Assembly (NCBI GenBank): GCA_015520525.1
Contig: WAPY01000003.1
Coordinates: 1-12,015, forward strand
Direction of reading: 5' to 3'
DNA from: Candidatus Woesearchaeota archaeon
GTDB taxonomy: Archaea > Nanobdellota > Nanobdellia > Woesearchaeales > WAPY01
Length of the DNA: 12,015 bases
Positions 5,078 through 12,015 of the stretch are shown here, in pieces. How positions within the stretch are numbered: the stretch's first letter is position 1; each line of letters begins with the position of its first letter. The position numbers and the translations under genes were made by a program. The notes under the pieces are model-generated. The model had not been told where the DNA came from, did no database searches, and saw only the letters and a program-made list of their open reading frames with translations.

Positions 5078-6985
5078 TCAATAATCTTCATAATCAGAGA
5101 AATCCACCTCCTTAATTCTTTTCATTGAATTCTCGTCAATTACCACCGTATTTGAATTACTCAGTGTGTAAAGATTATCATTTATGTAGACAGCGCGCTT
5201 AACTCCCTGCTGGTTTACTGCGTAAGCTAAACTTAACTTGTTGTTCTTGTAACTGAATATATAACCTCCTTTAGATGTGGGTATGAAAAAAATGCTGTGT
5301 TTTTTATCCAATAGGAATGCGTGATGATTGTATAATATCTCGCTCCAATAATCATTGAGGAAATACCTGCTTAACTCTTTCGGATGCTCAGCGTCGCTCA
5401 CATCAAACAATGAAACTTTCACAGAGGAACCTTCTCTCCCAATGCCAATGAGCAACTCATCAGTTATCGGATGCAGGTAAGAACTGTATCCTGATATGTT
5501 CAGCTGGCCCACAATCTTGGGATCTTTTGGATTGGAAAGGTCCATTATGAAAAGAGGATCAATCTGTTTGTAGGTTACAACATAAGCTTTATCTCCTATA
5601 AATCTAACAGCGTAAACTCTTTCGTTCGTGCCAAATTTGCCAGTCTCGCTGATTAAGTTTAAATTGTCGTCAAATATGTAAAGCAAATTGTCTGAGTTGT
5701 CCCAAATTCCCCTTGTTACAACAACCCTTAAATTGTTGTTGAATTCATCCATGGAAAATTGATTGAGCAGCCTTCCTTCAATATCTGTGGATTTATCTAA
5801 GCTTAATGAATCTAAAGGAATCTTTGCAATCCTAGTTCTTTCAAGCTCTTTCTCATGCTCTTTAAAATAATTTTCAAAGTTGCTGTTGAACTTCAACCTT
5901 TCATCATCGCTCAGAGTAAGCTTGTATCTGTTTAAAGCGATCTCCATTTCGTTCAGCTTTGAATACTCTGAGATATCATAACCTTCTACCTCCTTCAATC
6001 TGTCAATTAAACTTCTAGGTAGAGAGTTTTTATTCTCAAGAATGAATCCTTTTATAATGTCATAATCTGTTTTTCTGTATGACATTGCAACATAAATATT
6101 CTTCTTTGACATGTAAATAGTTGCGTCAGATGAGGGTCCTAAGAAGCTGACTTTCTTGTCTATCCTTCCAGTATTTGGGTCTATCTCAAAAACAAAGTAA
6201 AGCTCGTCCAACTGAAGGTTCCCTTGAGGATAATAAATCTCGGTAGGTCTGATTATGACGCCTTTTAGTGGGACAATATTATGGTTCTCAAAGTTTAAAT
6301 ACTTTCTAAGAACAACATAAATCTTGCCATTATAAGCCCTTGCAGTTATTATGTAAGAGTTGTTGAGGTCTAACTCCCACAATGTCTTATTCTCACCAAT
6401 ATCATAACAACTTATCTTTTGATTGGATAAAAAGACTAACTTTCCATCTAACAAGAGCATCTCTCCGCTCTTTGGAATAGTCTTCTTAACTCTCGATTCA
6501 TTCGCAGGAAGAGCTTTTATATCTAAAGTTTTTCTCTTAATTCCATAACTCCAGTAAGAATAAATGTAAGGTGCGTAGTAAATATCCTTTCCATCTGTTT
6601 TCACAATGTCAGGCTCATCAATACCTTCAACCTGTGTGTTGGTCTCTGAATATCTGTAAGAACTTGAATCTGTTGAAGGTGAGGAGGGCGTGCTTGCTGT
6701 TTCTAAACTTCCTGCACTCTTTACATCTCCAAGCATTTCTGAATTTTGAGCGTTCATAAAGTTAAGAGTGTAGTAAGGGCTCTCATAATTCCCCTCCTGA
6801 TTTAATACATTATTAACAAACTCTTCTTCCGAGGAGAACTTGGCAAAACCAGTGTTCTTACCCTTAATAATATGCGTAGTGTGCTGGAAACTCAAACTGT
6901 ATATTAAAGCCCCCAACGCAATTGAAACAAGCAGTATTAAAATTAACAATGTTGCACTACCATGCTTATTTATGTTGATTGACAT
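5078..6985 (-). CDS. Membrane-anchored beta-propeller protein (COG4880 / Beta_propel type)
   Basis: 635 residues. A basic N-terminus and one hydrophobic helix (about 11-33) anchor it, with the body outside the cell. A Ser/Thr-rich linker (89-110) follows, then the family hallmark TQVEGIDEPDIVKTDG at 117-132, which opens the propeller. A helical insertion at about 320-385 (SLIDRLKEVEGYDISEYSKLNEMEIAL onwards) is a normal part of this family. The later blades contain FIGDKAYVVTYKQIDPLFI (462-480), SSYLHPITDELLIGIGRE (501-518) and HHAFLLD (554-560). The biochemical role is unknown; surface binding or scaffolding is likely. GGTGAT at 6990-6995, 4 nt before the ATG, supports the start. It is divergent from aspS with 113 bp between. 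Confidence 0.93.
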   Translation of the reverse strand: MSININKHGSATLLILILLVSIALGALIYSLSFQHTTHIIKGKNTGFAKFSSEEEFVNNVLNQEGNYESPYYTLNFMNAQNSEMLGDVKSAGSLETASTPSSPSTDSSSYRYSETNTQVEGIDEPDIVKTDGKDIYYAPYIYSYWSYGIKRKTLDIKALPANESRVKKTIPKSGEMLLLDGKLVFLSNQKISCYDIGENKTLWELDLNNSYIITARAYNGKIYVVLRKYLNFENHNIVPLKGVIIRPTEIYYPQGNLQLDELYFVFEIDPNTGRIDKKVSFLGPSSDATIYMSKKNIYVAMSYRKTDYDIIKGFILENKNSLPRSLIDRLKEVEGYDISEYSKLNEMEIALNRYKLTLSDDERLKFNSNFENYFKEHEKELERTRIAKIPLDSLSLDKSTDIEGRLLNQFSMDEFNNNLRVVVTRGIWDNSDNLLYIFDDNLNLISETGKFGTNERVYAVRFIGDKAYVVTYKQIDPLFIMDLSNPKDPKIVGQLNISGYSSYLHPITDELLIGIGREGSSVKVSLFDVSDAEHPKELSRYFLNDYWSEILYNHHAFLLDKKHSIFFIPTSKGGYIFSYKNNKLSLAYAVNQQGVKRAVYINDNLYTLSNSNTVVIDENSMKRIKEVDFSDYEDY

Positions 6986-7016
6986 GTAATCACCAGTTGT
7001 TTTTAAGGTGCTGTGA

Positions 7017-7024
7017 TTTAAATA
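7017..7024 (-). promoter_or_regulatory. TATA box for the beta-propeller gene
   Basis: TATTTAAA on the minus strand, placing transcription start near 6995 and giving a leader of about 10 nt that contains the GGTGAT ribosome binding site. Confidence 0.5.
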
Positions 7025-7068
7025 AGTTGTTATAACTTCAAAAGTCTTAGAAGTCTTTTAGAGTAAAC

Positions 7069-7076
7069 TTTTTAAA
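7069..7076 (+). promoter_or_regulatory. TATA box for aspS
   Basis: TTTTTAAA centred about 26 nt before the ATG at 7099. No Shine-Dalgarno site is present, so a leaderless mRNA is predicted. Confidence 0.65.
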
Positions 7077-7098
7077 CTTTTGAACAAACTTTCTAAGA

Positions 7099-8859
7099 AT
7101 GAGCGGCAAAACAGCAATGAGGACAAATTATTGCGGCGATGTAGACTCTTCTTTAATTGACAAGACTGTTATTGTCTGTGGTTGGGTTAAGAAACTTAGA
7201 AACCACGGCGGAATAGTCTTTGTTGATTTAAGAGATAGAAGCGGAGTTGTTCAATTAGTTTCCAATCCTGAGGACGAAAAAGTTGATAAAATCATGAAAG
7301 GTTTGAAAAGAGAATTTGTTGTTCAGGCAGAAGGAGTTGTTAGAAAGAGGCCTGAAGTTCAAATCAACAAGAACATGAAAACTGGTGAAGTTGAGATTCT
7401 TGTGAAGAAGATAAAAGTGCTCAACGAATCCGACGAACCTCCAATAGAGATTAAAGATGATGTTATAATAACAGATGCCAACAGATTAAAATACAGGTAC
7501 CTTGATTTGAGAAGGCCGAAAATACAAAGAAACATAATATTCAGGCATAAACTTGTTAAAGCGGTCAGGGACTTTCTTGATTCTGAAGGCTTTGTGGAGG
7601 TAGAAACCCCCTTATTTGTTAAGTCTACTCCTGAAGGAGCAAGAGACTTCTTAGTGCCGAGCAGACTCCACCATGGAAAGTTTTACGCTCTGCCTCAAAG
7701 TCCTCAAATATACAAACAGCTTCTCATGGTTGCAGGTTTTGATAGATACTTCCAAATCGCTAAATGCCTCCGCGATGAAGATTTAAGAGCTGACAGACAG
7801 CCGGAGTTTACCCAAATAGATATGGAAATGAGCTTTGTTAAAAAGGAAGATGTTATGGACATTGTTGAGAGGATGATAAAATATTCTGTTGAAAAGGTTC
7901 TTAAAAAGCAGATAAAAATTCCATTTGAGAGAATATCATACGATAAGGCTATGAATGAGTATGGAAGCGACAAACCTGATTTAAGGTTTGAGCTTAAACT
8001 TAAAGATATAAAAGACGAAGTGAAGACTTTAGGGTTGAGTATATTCGATAATGCGGAGTCTGTCAAAGCATTGAAGGTTAAATCGTTGTTCTCAAGAAAA
8101 AAGATAAAAGAGTTTGAGGAGCTGGTTAAAGTTTACAAAGCAAAGGGCCTCGCTTGGATCTCCATGAAAAATAATGAATTAATTGGGAGCATATCTAAAT
8201 TTGCCAACAAGGAGTTTATTGATAAGGTTGGAATTTCTGAAGGAGAAACCTTATTCATAATTGCAGGCGAGAAAGACATCGTGAATATTTCCCTTGGACA
8301 GCTTAGGCTTAAACTCGGGCAGGAACTTAATCTGATCAAGGAAGATGAACTTAAGTTTGTTTGGGTTGTTGACTTTCCAATGTTTGAGTGGAACGAAGAT
8401 GAACATAGAATTGAAGCAAAGCACCATCCATTTACGAGGCCAAAAGAAGAAGACCTTAATAAGCTTGAAGAGAAACCTTTAGAAGTTAGAGCCGAAGCTT
8501 ACGATATTGTTCTAAACGGCTGGGAGGTCGGCGGAGGAAGCTTAAGGATAAACGAGCCGGACCTTCAAAAGAGAGTGTTTAAAATAATTGGCTTAAGCGA
8601 TGAGAAAGCCAGGGAAAAATTCGGCTTCTTGATGGACGCTATGAAGTATGGGGCTCCGCCTCATGGTGGTTTAGCTATTGGCTTGGACAGGTTTGTGACT
8701 CTGCTTAAAGGGATGACTGACATAAGAGAATTCATCGCCTTCCCAAAGAACAAGTCAGCAGAGAATCCTATGGATGGAAGTCCTTCTGAAGTGAGCGAGG
8801 AACAGCTTAAAGAACTTGGCATAAAAGTTATGGATAAAGAAAAGGATCAATCTTGGTAG
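7099..8859 (+). CDS. aspS: Aspartyl-tRNA synthetase, bacterial type with GAD domain
   Basis: Class IIb synthetase charging tRNA-Asp with aspartate. At 586 residues it has the bacterial size; archaeal AspRS is about 430-440 and lacks the insertion. In order: N-terminal OB-fold anticodon-binding domain (about 8-110, CGWVKKLRNHGGIVFVDLRDRSG), class II motif 1 (160-175), QSPQ at 200-203, motif 2 with FQIAKCLRDEDLRADRQPEFTQIDME (218-243, R225), the GAD insertion (about 290-410), and motif 3 GGLAIGLDR (523-531). All catalytic residues appear present. H36 replaces the Leu common in discriminating bacterial enzymes and matches non-discriminating ones, so it may also form Asp-tRNA-Asn. A second ATG seven codons in resembles the usual bacterial start (MRTNYCGDV), but TATA spacing favours 7099. 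The 3' end overlaps the convergent HD gene by 13 bp. Confidence 0.95.
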   Translation: MSGKTAMRTNYCGDVDSSLIDKTVIVCGWVKKLRNHGGIVFVDLRDRSGVVQLVSNPEDEKVDKIMKGLKREFVVQAEGVVRKRPEVQINKNMKTGEVEILVKKIKVLNESDEPPIEIKDDVIITDANRLKYRYLDLRRPKIQRNIIFRHKLVKAVRDFLDSEGFVEVETPLFVKSTPEGARDFLVPSRLHHGKFYALPQSPQIYKQLLMVAGFDRYFQIAKCLRDEDLRADRQPEFTQIDMEMSFVKKEDVMDIVERMIKYSVEKVLKKQIKIPFERISYDKAMNEYGSDKPDLRFELKLKDIKDEVKTLGLSIFDNAESVKALKVKSLFSRKKIKEFEELVKVYKAKGLAWISMKNNELIGSISKFANKEFIDKVGISEGETLFIIAGEKDIVNISLGQLRLKLGQELNLIKEDELKFVWVVDFPMFEWNEDEHRIEAKHHPFTRPKEEDLNKLEEKPLEVRAEAYDIVLNGWEVGGGSLRINEPDLQKRVFKIIGLSDEKAREKFGFLMDAMKYGAPPHGGLAIGLDRFVTLLKGMTDIREFIAFPKNKSAENPMDGSPSEVSEEQLKELGIKVMDKEKDQSW

Positions 8860-10241
8860 GAAACTTCAACTTTCATAGGAACCCAATATAATCTTTTCCC
8901 GCCGTCTTCTGTTTTTATTGTTGGAATATCCAAGTTTAATGACAATCTTCCTGTGTTGCTATTAAAGTAATTTGTAAGAAGCTTCTTACTAACATAAAAT
9001 ATTATTTTATCTTCTTCCTTTAATTCTTTGAGTATTATTTTATAAGCTGATGAGGGATGAAGATAAGCTCTCTCCTCGGGAAAATAAGTTTCATCAGAGT
9101 TTATTGGTCTGAGAATAAGAGACTTTAGGAATCTTAACTTTGAAGGATTTAGAAAGTTTAGTATCCCTTCTGAAAGTTTCTTTGACTCAAATTTTATATA
9201 ATCTTCAACGGAAGTAATGTTCCAAACGACAGGAGCAAAAGGATTAACTGATTGACCGTCAAACAGATTAAGATTTAATGTGTTTATGATTTTCTTACTC
9301 AAAGTGGATTCTCCTCCGCCAAGAGTGAGGCCGATACCTTTATCGTAATACCAAACTCTATTTTCTTTTAAAAAGCTAACAGCAGGCAGTAAGAAATGGT
9401 TCACAAATACGCTTTCATCAGTCTTTTTAAAGTCCCAATTGAGCATAACAGTTAAAACCGTTCCAGGTCTGTTGATACTTTCGTAAATCCCTTCTGGAAT
9501 GTTATCTGGAACAGGAATCTCAGAACAACTGTCCAATCCGTCAAGGATTTTAATGAGCAGAGCTAATTTTCCATCTTCAGTTTTTAAAGTTTCATGATTT
9601 AGCATCCTATTGTAATACTCTCTTTTGGGAAGCTTGAATGATTCAACTAGATCTCTCAAAGAGGACTTTGTTTCAACGCTGTCAAAATTTATTATGTTGT
9701 TGCCTCTTTCTTCTTTAGTTCTTGTCAACTCTTTAACAATATTGTAAATTCCAAGTTTATCCTTCGGCAGGATTTTCTTAGACAACTTTTTTAAGCCTTC
9801 TTCTGTTAGGCTTGTATCCTCTAAAGTATCATGCAGGAACGCTGCTGAAAACAACTTTGTAAGAGTGCTCTCTGAATATTTGGAATCGTTGGTTATCTTT
9901 AAAATATTATTAGCCACTCTGAAAGGATGGACAAAGTAAGGCCTGCCTGTCTTCCTAAGCTCCCCATTGTGAAGAACTGCGGAAGCAACAACAGCGTATA
10001 AAGCTGAAGTTAGTGACTCTTCAAATTTCTCGTAAATCTTGATCTTTTTAACAAGCGGAAAATCACTTATATCTCTAATAATCATATATTCTTTAAGCAG
10101 AGGGTTTACTTCTCTTATTAAGTTGTCTTTTGAGATTTTTAGGATATCCTCTAAAGTAATCTTCTTAGCTTCTTTTTTGGTCAACTCGCTGGCCTTGTCA
10201 AGAATCAACTCTGTTATTCCCTTGTCTCCATCTGAATCCAT
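8847..10241 (-). CDS. RelA/SpoT-like HD-domain hydrolase with unassigned C-terminal half
   Basis: 464 residues. Residues about 75-240 resemble the HD hydrolase domain of RelA/SpoT homologues and Mesh1: LHNGELRKTGRPYFVHPFRVA (90-110, H105), AAFLHDTLEDT (133-143, H137, D138, E141, D142), an ELTRTKEER segment (171-179) and LIKILDGLDS (229-238, D234). The metal and catalytic residues of that family are all in place, so a Mn-dependent (p)ppGpp or related nucleotide phosphohydrolase is plausible; the asparagine usually found after the last Asp is replaced. I see no synthetase or ACT/TGS domain. Residues about 255-464 match no family I know. About 70 helical residues precede the HD domain. The leader has a weak GGCGTGA before the ATG. 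It is divergent from amrS; stop overlaps aspS. Confidence 0.82.
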   Translation of the reverse strand: MDSDGDKGITELILDKASELTKKEAKKITLEDILKISKDNLIREVNPLLKEYMIIRDISDFPLVKKIKIYEKFEESLTSALYAVVASAVLHNGELRKTGRPYFVHPFRVANNILKITNDSKYSESTLTKLFSAAFLHDTLEDTSLTEEGLKKLSKKILPKDKLGIYNIVKELTRTKEERGNNIINFDSVETKSSLRDLVESFKLPKREYYNRMLNHETLKTEDGKLALLIKILDGLDSCSEIPVPDNIPEGIYESINRPGTVLTVMLNWDFKKTDESVFVNHFLLPAVSFLKENRVWYYDKGIGLTLGGGESTLSKKIINTLNLNLFDGQSVNPFAPVVWNITSVEDYIKFESKKLSEGILNFLNPSKLRFLKSLILRPINSDETYFPEERAYLHPSSAYKIILKELKEEDKIIFYVSKKLLTNYFNSNTGRLSLNLDIPTIKTEDGGKRLYWVPMKVEVSYQD

Positions 10242-10273
10242 TATTCACGCCTTAAAGTTTGTAAAAAAGCAAC

Positions 10274-10281
10274 ATATAAAA
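10274..10281 (-). promoter_or_regulatory. TATA box for the HD-domain gene
   Basis: TTTTATAT on the minus strand, predicting a start near 10251 and a leader of about 10 nt. It shares the 118-bp divergent region with the amrS promoter. Confidence 0.5.
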
Positions 10282-10328
10282 AATTTACTATTTTATTTAC
10301 TAAATAGTGATTATAAATCTTGAAATGG

Positions 10329-10336
10329 TTTAAATA
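10329..10336 (+). promoter_or_regulatory. TATA box for amrS
   Basis: TTTAAATA centred about 27 nt before the ATG at 10360, with no Shine-Dalgarno site. A leaderless mRNA is predicted. The octamer is the same as that of gyrB. Confidence 0.65.
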
Positions 10337-10359
10337 CTCCTTTTGCTTACTTGTAATTT

Positions 10360-11376
10360 ATGAAAGAAGCGGAGTTTTACAGGAAGCTTGACAATAAAAA
10401 AGTCATATGCGACTTGTGTCCAAAGCACTGCGTTATTGAGGACGGTAAATTTGGGAAGTGCGGGGCAAGAAAGAATATAGGAGGAAAGCTCTACTCGTTA
10501 GTTTATGGAAAAATATCAGCAATGCATGTTGACCCAATAGAAAAGAAACCATTTTATCATTTTCTACCTGGCACAAAAGCTTTGTCTATATCAACAGTCG
10601 GCTGCAACCTCTCATGCTTAAACTGTCAAAATTATGATATATCTCAAGTAAGAGCTGATGAGGTCAATCTTCCCAATGTAAGTCCTGAGGAAGTTGTTGA
10701 GAAAGCAACCGAACTAGGAGTTAGGACAATAGCATATACTTATAACGAGCCTACAATATTCTTTGAATATGCTTATGATATAATGAAGCTGGCTCATAAG
10801 GAAGGAATAAAGAATGTTTTTGTGAGCAACGGCTACATAGAAAGAAAACCTTTGATTAAATTAACCAAATTTCTTGATGCGGTAAACATAGACCTGAAAT
10901 TCTTTGATGATAAAAAGTATGTTGAAGTTACAACAGCACATCTGAAACCAGTTTTGAACACGCTTGAACTCTTAAAAGAGAAAGAAGTTTGGCTTGAGAT
11001 AACAAACCTCCTAATTCCAGGATACAACGATGATGAAGAAGAGATTAGAGGGAAGATTAATTGGATTAGTAAAAGATTGGGCAGAGATACTGCCATTCAC
11101 TTCTCAAGGTTCTTCCCAATGTATAGAATGACAAATATACTACCTACACCGTTAGAAACTATGAGGAAAGCATTTGAGATCGCTAAAGAAAAACTCAATT
11201 TTGTTTATGCAGGCAATATCCCGCACACAGAAATGGACAATACTTACTGTCCAAAATGCGGAAGATTACTGGTTGAGAGAGTTGGCTTTAAAGTTGTCCA
11301 AAACAACATTGTCGATGGGAAGTGTAAATTCTGCGGAGAGAAAATTCCCGGAGTATTTTCGAGTGAGAAAGATTAG
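10360..11376 (+). CDS. amrS: AmmeMemoRadiSam system radical SAM enzyme
   Basis: 338 residues, the usual length of this radical SAM family, which is found with the Memo and AMMECR1 proteins. In order: an N-terminal cysteine cluster (C17, C20, C24, C34; CDLCPKHC then GKCGAR), the family signature MHVDPIEKKPFYHFLPG (55-71), the radical SAM 4Fe-4S motif CNLSCLNC with C82, C86 and C89, then YTYNEPTIFFEY and VSNGYI of the barrel, and a C-terminal zinc-ribbon-like pair of CxxC motifs (C297/C300 and C322/C325). The reaction chemistry of the system is not settled. Neither Memo nor AMMECR1 is in the window, so partners must lie elsewhere. Pyruvate formate-lyase activating enzyme is the old misname for such proteins. 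Confidence 0.94.
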   Translation: MKEAEFYRKLDNKKVICDLCPKHCVIEDGKFGKCGARKNIGGKLYSLVYGKISAMHVDPIEKKPFYHFLPGTKALSISTVGCNLSCLNCQNYDISQVRADEVNLPNVSPEEVVEKATELGVRTIAYTYNEPTIFFEYAYDIMKLAHKEGIKNVFVSNGYIERKPLIKLTKFLDAVNIDLKFFDDKKYVEVTTAHLKPVLNTLELLKEKEVWLEITNLLIPGYNDDEEEIRGKINWISKRLGRDTAIHFSRFFPMYRMTNILPTPLETMRKAFEIAKEKLNFVYAGNIPHTEMDNTYCPKCGRLLVERVGFKVVQNNIVDGKCKFCGEKIPGVFSSEKD

Positions 11377-11378
11377 GA

Positions 11379-11386
11379 TTTATTAA
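11379..11386 (+). promoter_or_regulatory. TATA box for the secreted-protein gene at 11408
   Basis: TTTATTAA immediately after the amrS stop codon, centred 26 nt before the ATG at 11408. It suggests an independent, leaderless transcript. Confidence 0.6.
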
Positions 11387-11407
11387 TCTCAGCAGTAAAG
11401 ATAATTT

Positions 11408-12015
11408 ATGAGACTGTTTATGATATTGATCTTGATAATCCTCCTCTGTTACGATGTAGGAGCTTCAGAACTTAAAGTTGATTCTATACTTCATAAGGGG
11501 CGGAATTTATTAGTCAACCTAACGATTGTGAAAACAGGAAGAAAATCAATTGTTAAATCTATTTTGATCTGCGGAAATAGAGAACAAACTAAAATAATCC
11601 GCGCTAAAAAAGGAAGGCAGGATATAAAGCTTAATTATACTTATTATCCAATTAATTCCTGTCTGCTAATTGTTGAAGGGCTGAATAAAACATATTATCA
11701 AGAGCTGAAGAGCGAGAAGAAGTTAAGAATAGAAAGTATAATTCTAGCAGGCAGTAAAGTTTATGTTAAAGTTTGCGGGAAAGCTGACCAATTCACACTT
11801 AAAAATAATTTTGATGAGGCAACATTCACACTTAACAATAGCAGGGAAGTTGAGCAGGAACTACCCTGCGGAGATTATACGCTTAGAGAAGAGCTCTACT
11901 ACAAAAAGGAATTTTTAAGCGGGAAATCAATAAAGGTTAAGGTTGAATGTAAGAGAAGAATAAACAATGAGGATATAATTGTTTTATTCTTAATTGTGTC
12001 TGTGATTCTTAATGT
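11408..12015 (+). CDS. Signal-peptide protein with C-terminal membrane segment (partial, runs off the edge)
   Basis: An open frame of 202 codons with no stop before the window ends. It begins with a signal peptide or anchor (MRLFMILILIILLCYDVGAS), continues with about 165 residues of beta-rich, lysine-rich sequence with cysteines at 55, 85, 123, 154 and 181, and reaches a second hydrophobic stretch at 189 (DIIVLFLIVSVILN) that is cut by the edge. This suggests an extracellular domain anchored at its C-terminus, as in archaeal surface proteins with immunoglobulin-like folds. I recognise no family. The five cysteines might form disulfides or bind metal. The start is supported by the TATA position; there is no Shine-Dalgarno site. 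Confidence 0.8.
   Translation, partial: MRLFMILILIILLCYDVGASELKVDSILHKGRNLLVNLTIVKTGRKSIVKSILICGNREQTKIIRAKKGRQDIKLNYTYYPINSCLLIVEGLNKTYYQELKSEKKLRIESIILAGSKVYVKVCGKADQFTLKNNFDEATFTLNNSREVEQELPCGDYTLREELYYKKEFLSGKSIKVKVECKRRINNEDIIVLFLIVSVILN

Noticed and set aside
7704..8066. Minus-strand open frame of 120 codons inside aspS
   Set aside because: It lies wholly within the aspS GAD and motif 2 coding region and has the Ser/Leu-rich look of an antisense frame.
10039..10323. Plus-strand open frame of 94 codons at the amrS upstream region
   Set aside because: It is antisense to the start of the HD-domain gene and covers both divergent promoters; the sequence is not protein-like.

Overview
The window reads as a stretch of an AT-rich archaeal chromosome. 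The archaeal markers are ribosomal protein L21e, RNA polymerase subunit Rpo4/RpoF and a DUF655 protein in their usual order, TATA-box promoters placed about 26 nt before starts, and tRNA genes with oligo-T downstream signals. Two housekeeping genes are of bacterial type: DNA gyrase subunit B and a long aspartyl-tRNA synthetase with the GAD insertion. That mixture would suit a DPANN-type or similar archaeon, but I cannot fix the lineage from sequence alone.

Layout. Positions 1-461 hold the last codons of an upstream gene and a small nucleotidyltransferase-like remnant or subunit, joined by an ATGA overlap. gyrB (579-2483) follows on the plus strand and converges on the minus-strand operon rpl21e-rpoF-DUF655 (3768 down to 2502). 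Upstream of that operon on the same strand is a half-length MFS membrane protein (3826-4392). Positions 4393-5014 are an RNA region: tRNA-Arg(TCT), tRNA-Ile(GAT) and tRNA-Asn(GTT), all minus strand, with a partial copy of the tRNA-Arg 3' end and several strong inverted repeats between them. A membrane-anchored beta-propeller protein (COG4880 type, 5078-6985, minus) is divergent from aspS (7099-8859, plus). aspS overlaps tail to tail with an HD-domain protein resembling the hydrolase half of RelA/SpoT (8847-10241, minus). Divergent from that is amrS, the radical SAM enzyme of the AmmeMemoRadiSam set (10360-11376, plus), followed by a secreted or membrane-anchored protein that runs off the right edge (11408-12015).

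How the parts fit. Most of the window is information processing: DNA supercoiling (gyrB), transcription (rpoF), translation (L21e, aspS, three tRNAs) and possibly RNA binding (DUF655). The AspRS has a histidine at a position linked to non-discriminating enzymes, which raises the possibility that Asn-tRNA(Asn) is made by transamidation. At least five protein genes have a TATA box centred about 26 nt before the ATG, so their mRNAs are probably leaderless. Genes with a short leader or inside an operon carry GGTG- or GGAGG-like ribosome binding sites instead. No insertion sequence, CRISPR array or complete mobile element is visible. The least explained parts are the repeats around tRNA-Arg, the C-terminal half of the HD protein, the half-size MFS protein and the two edge genes.
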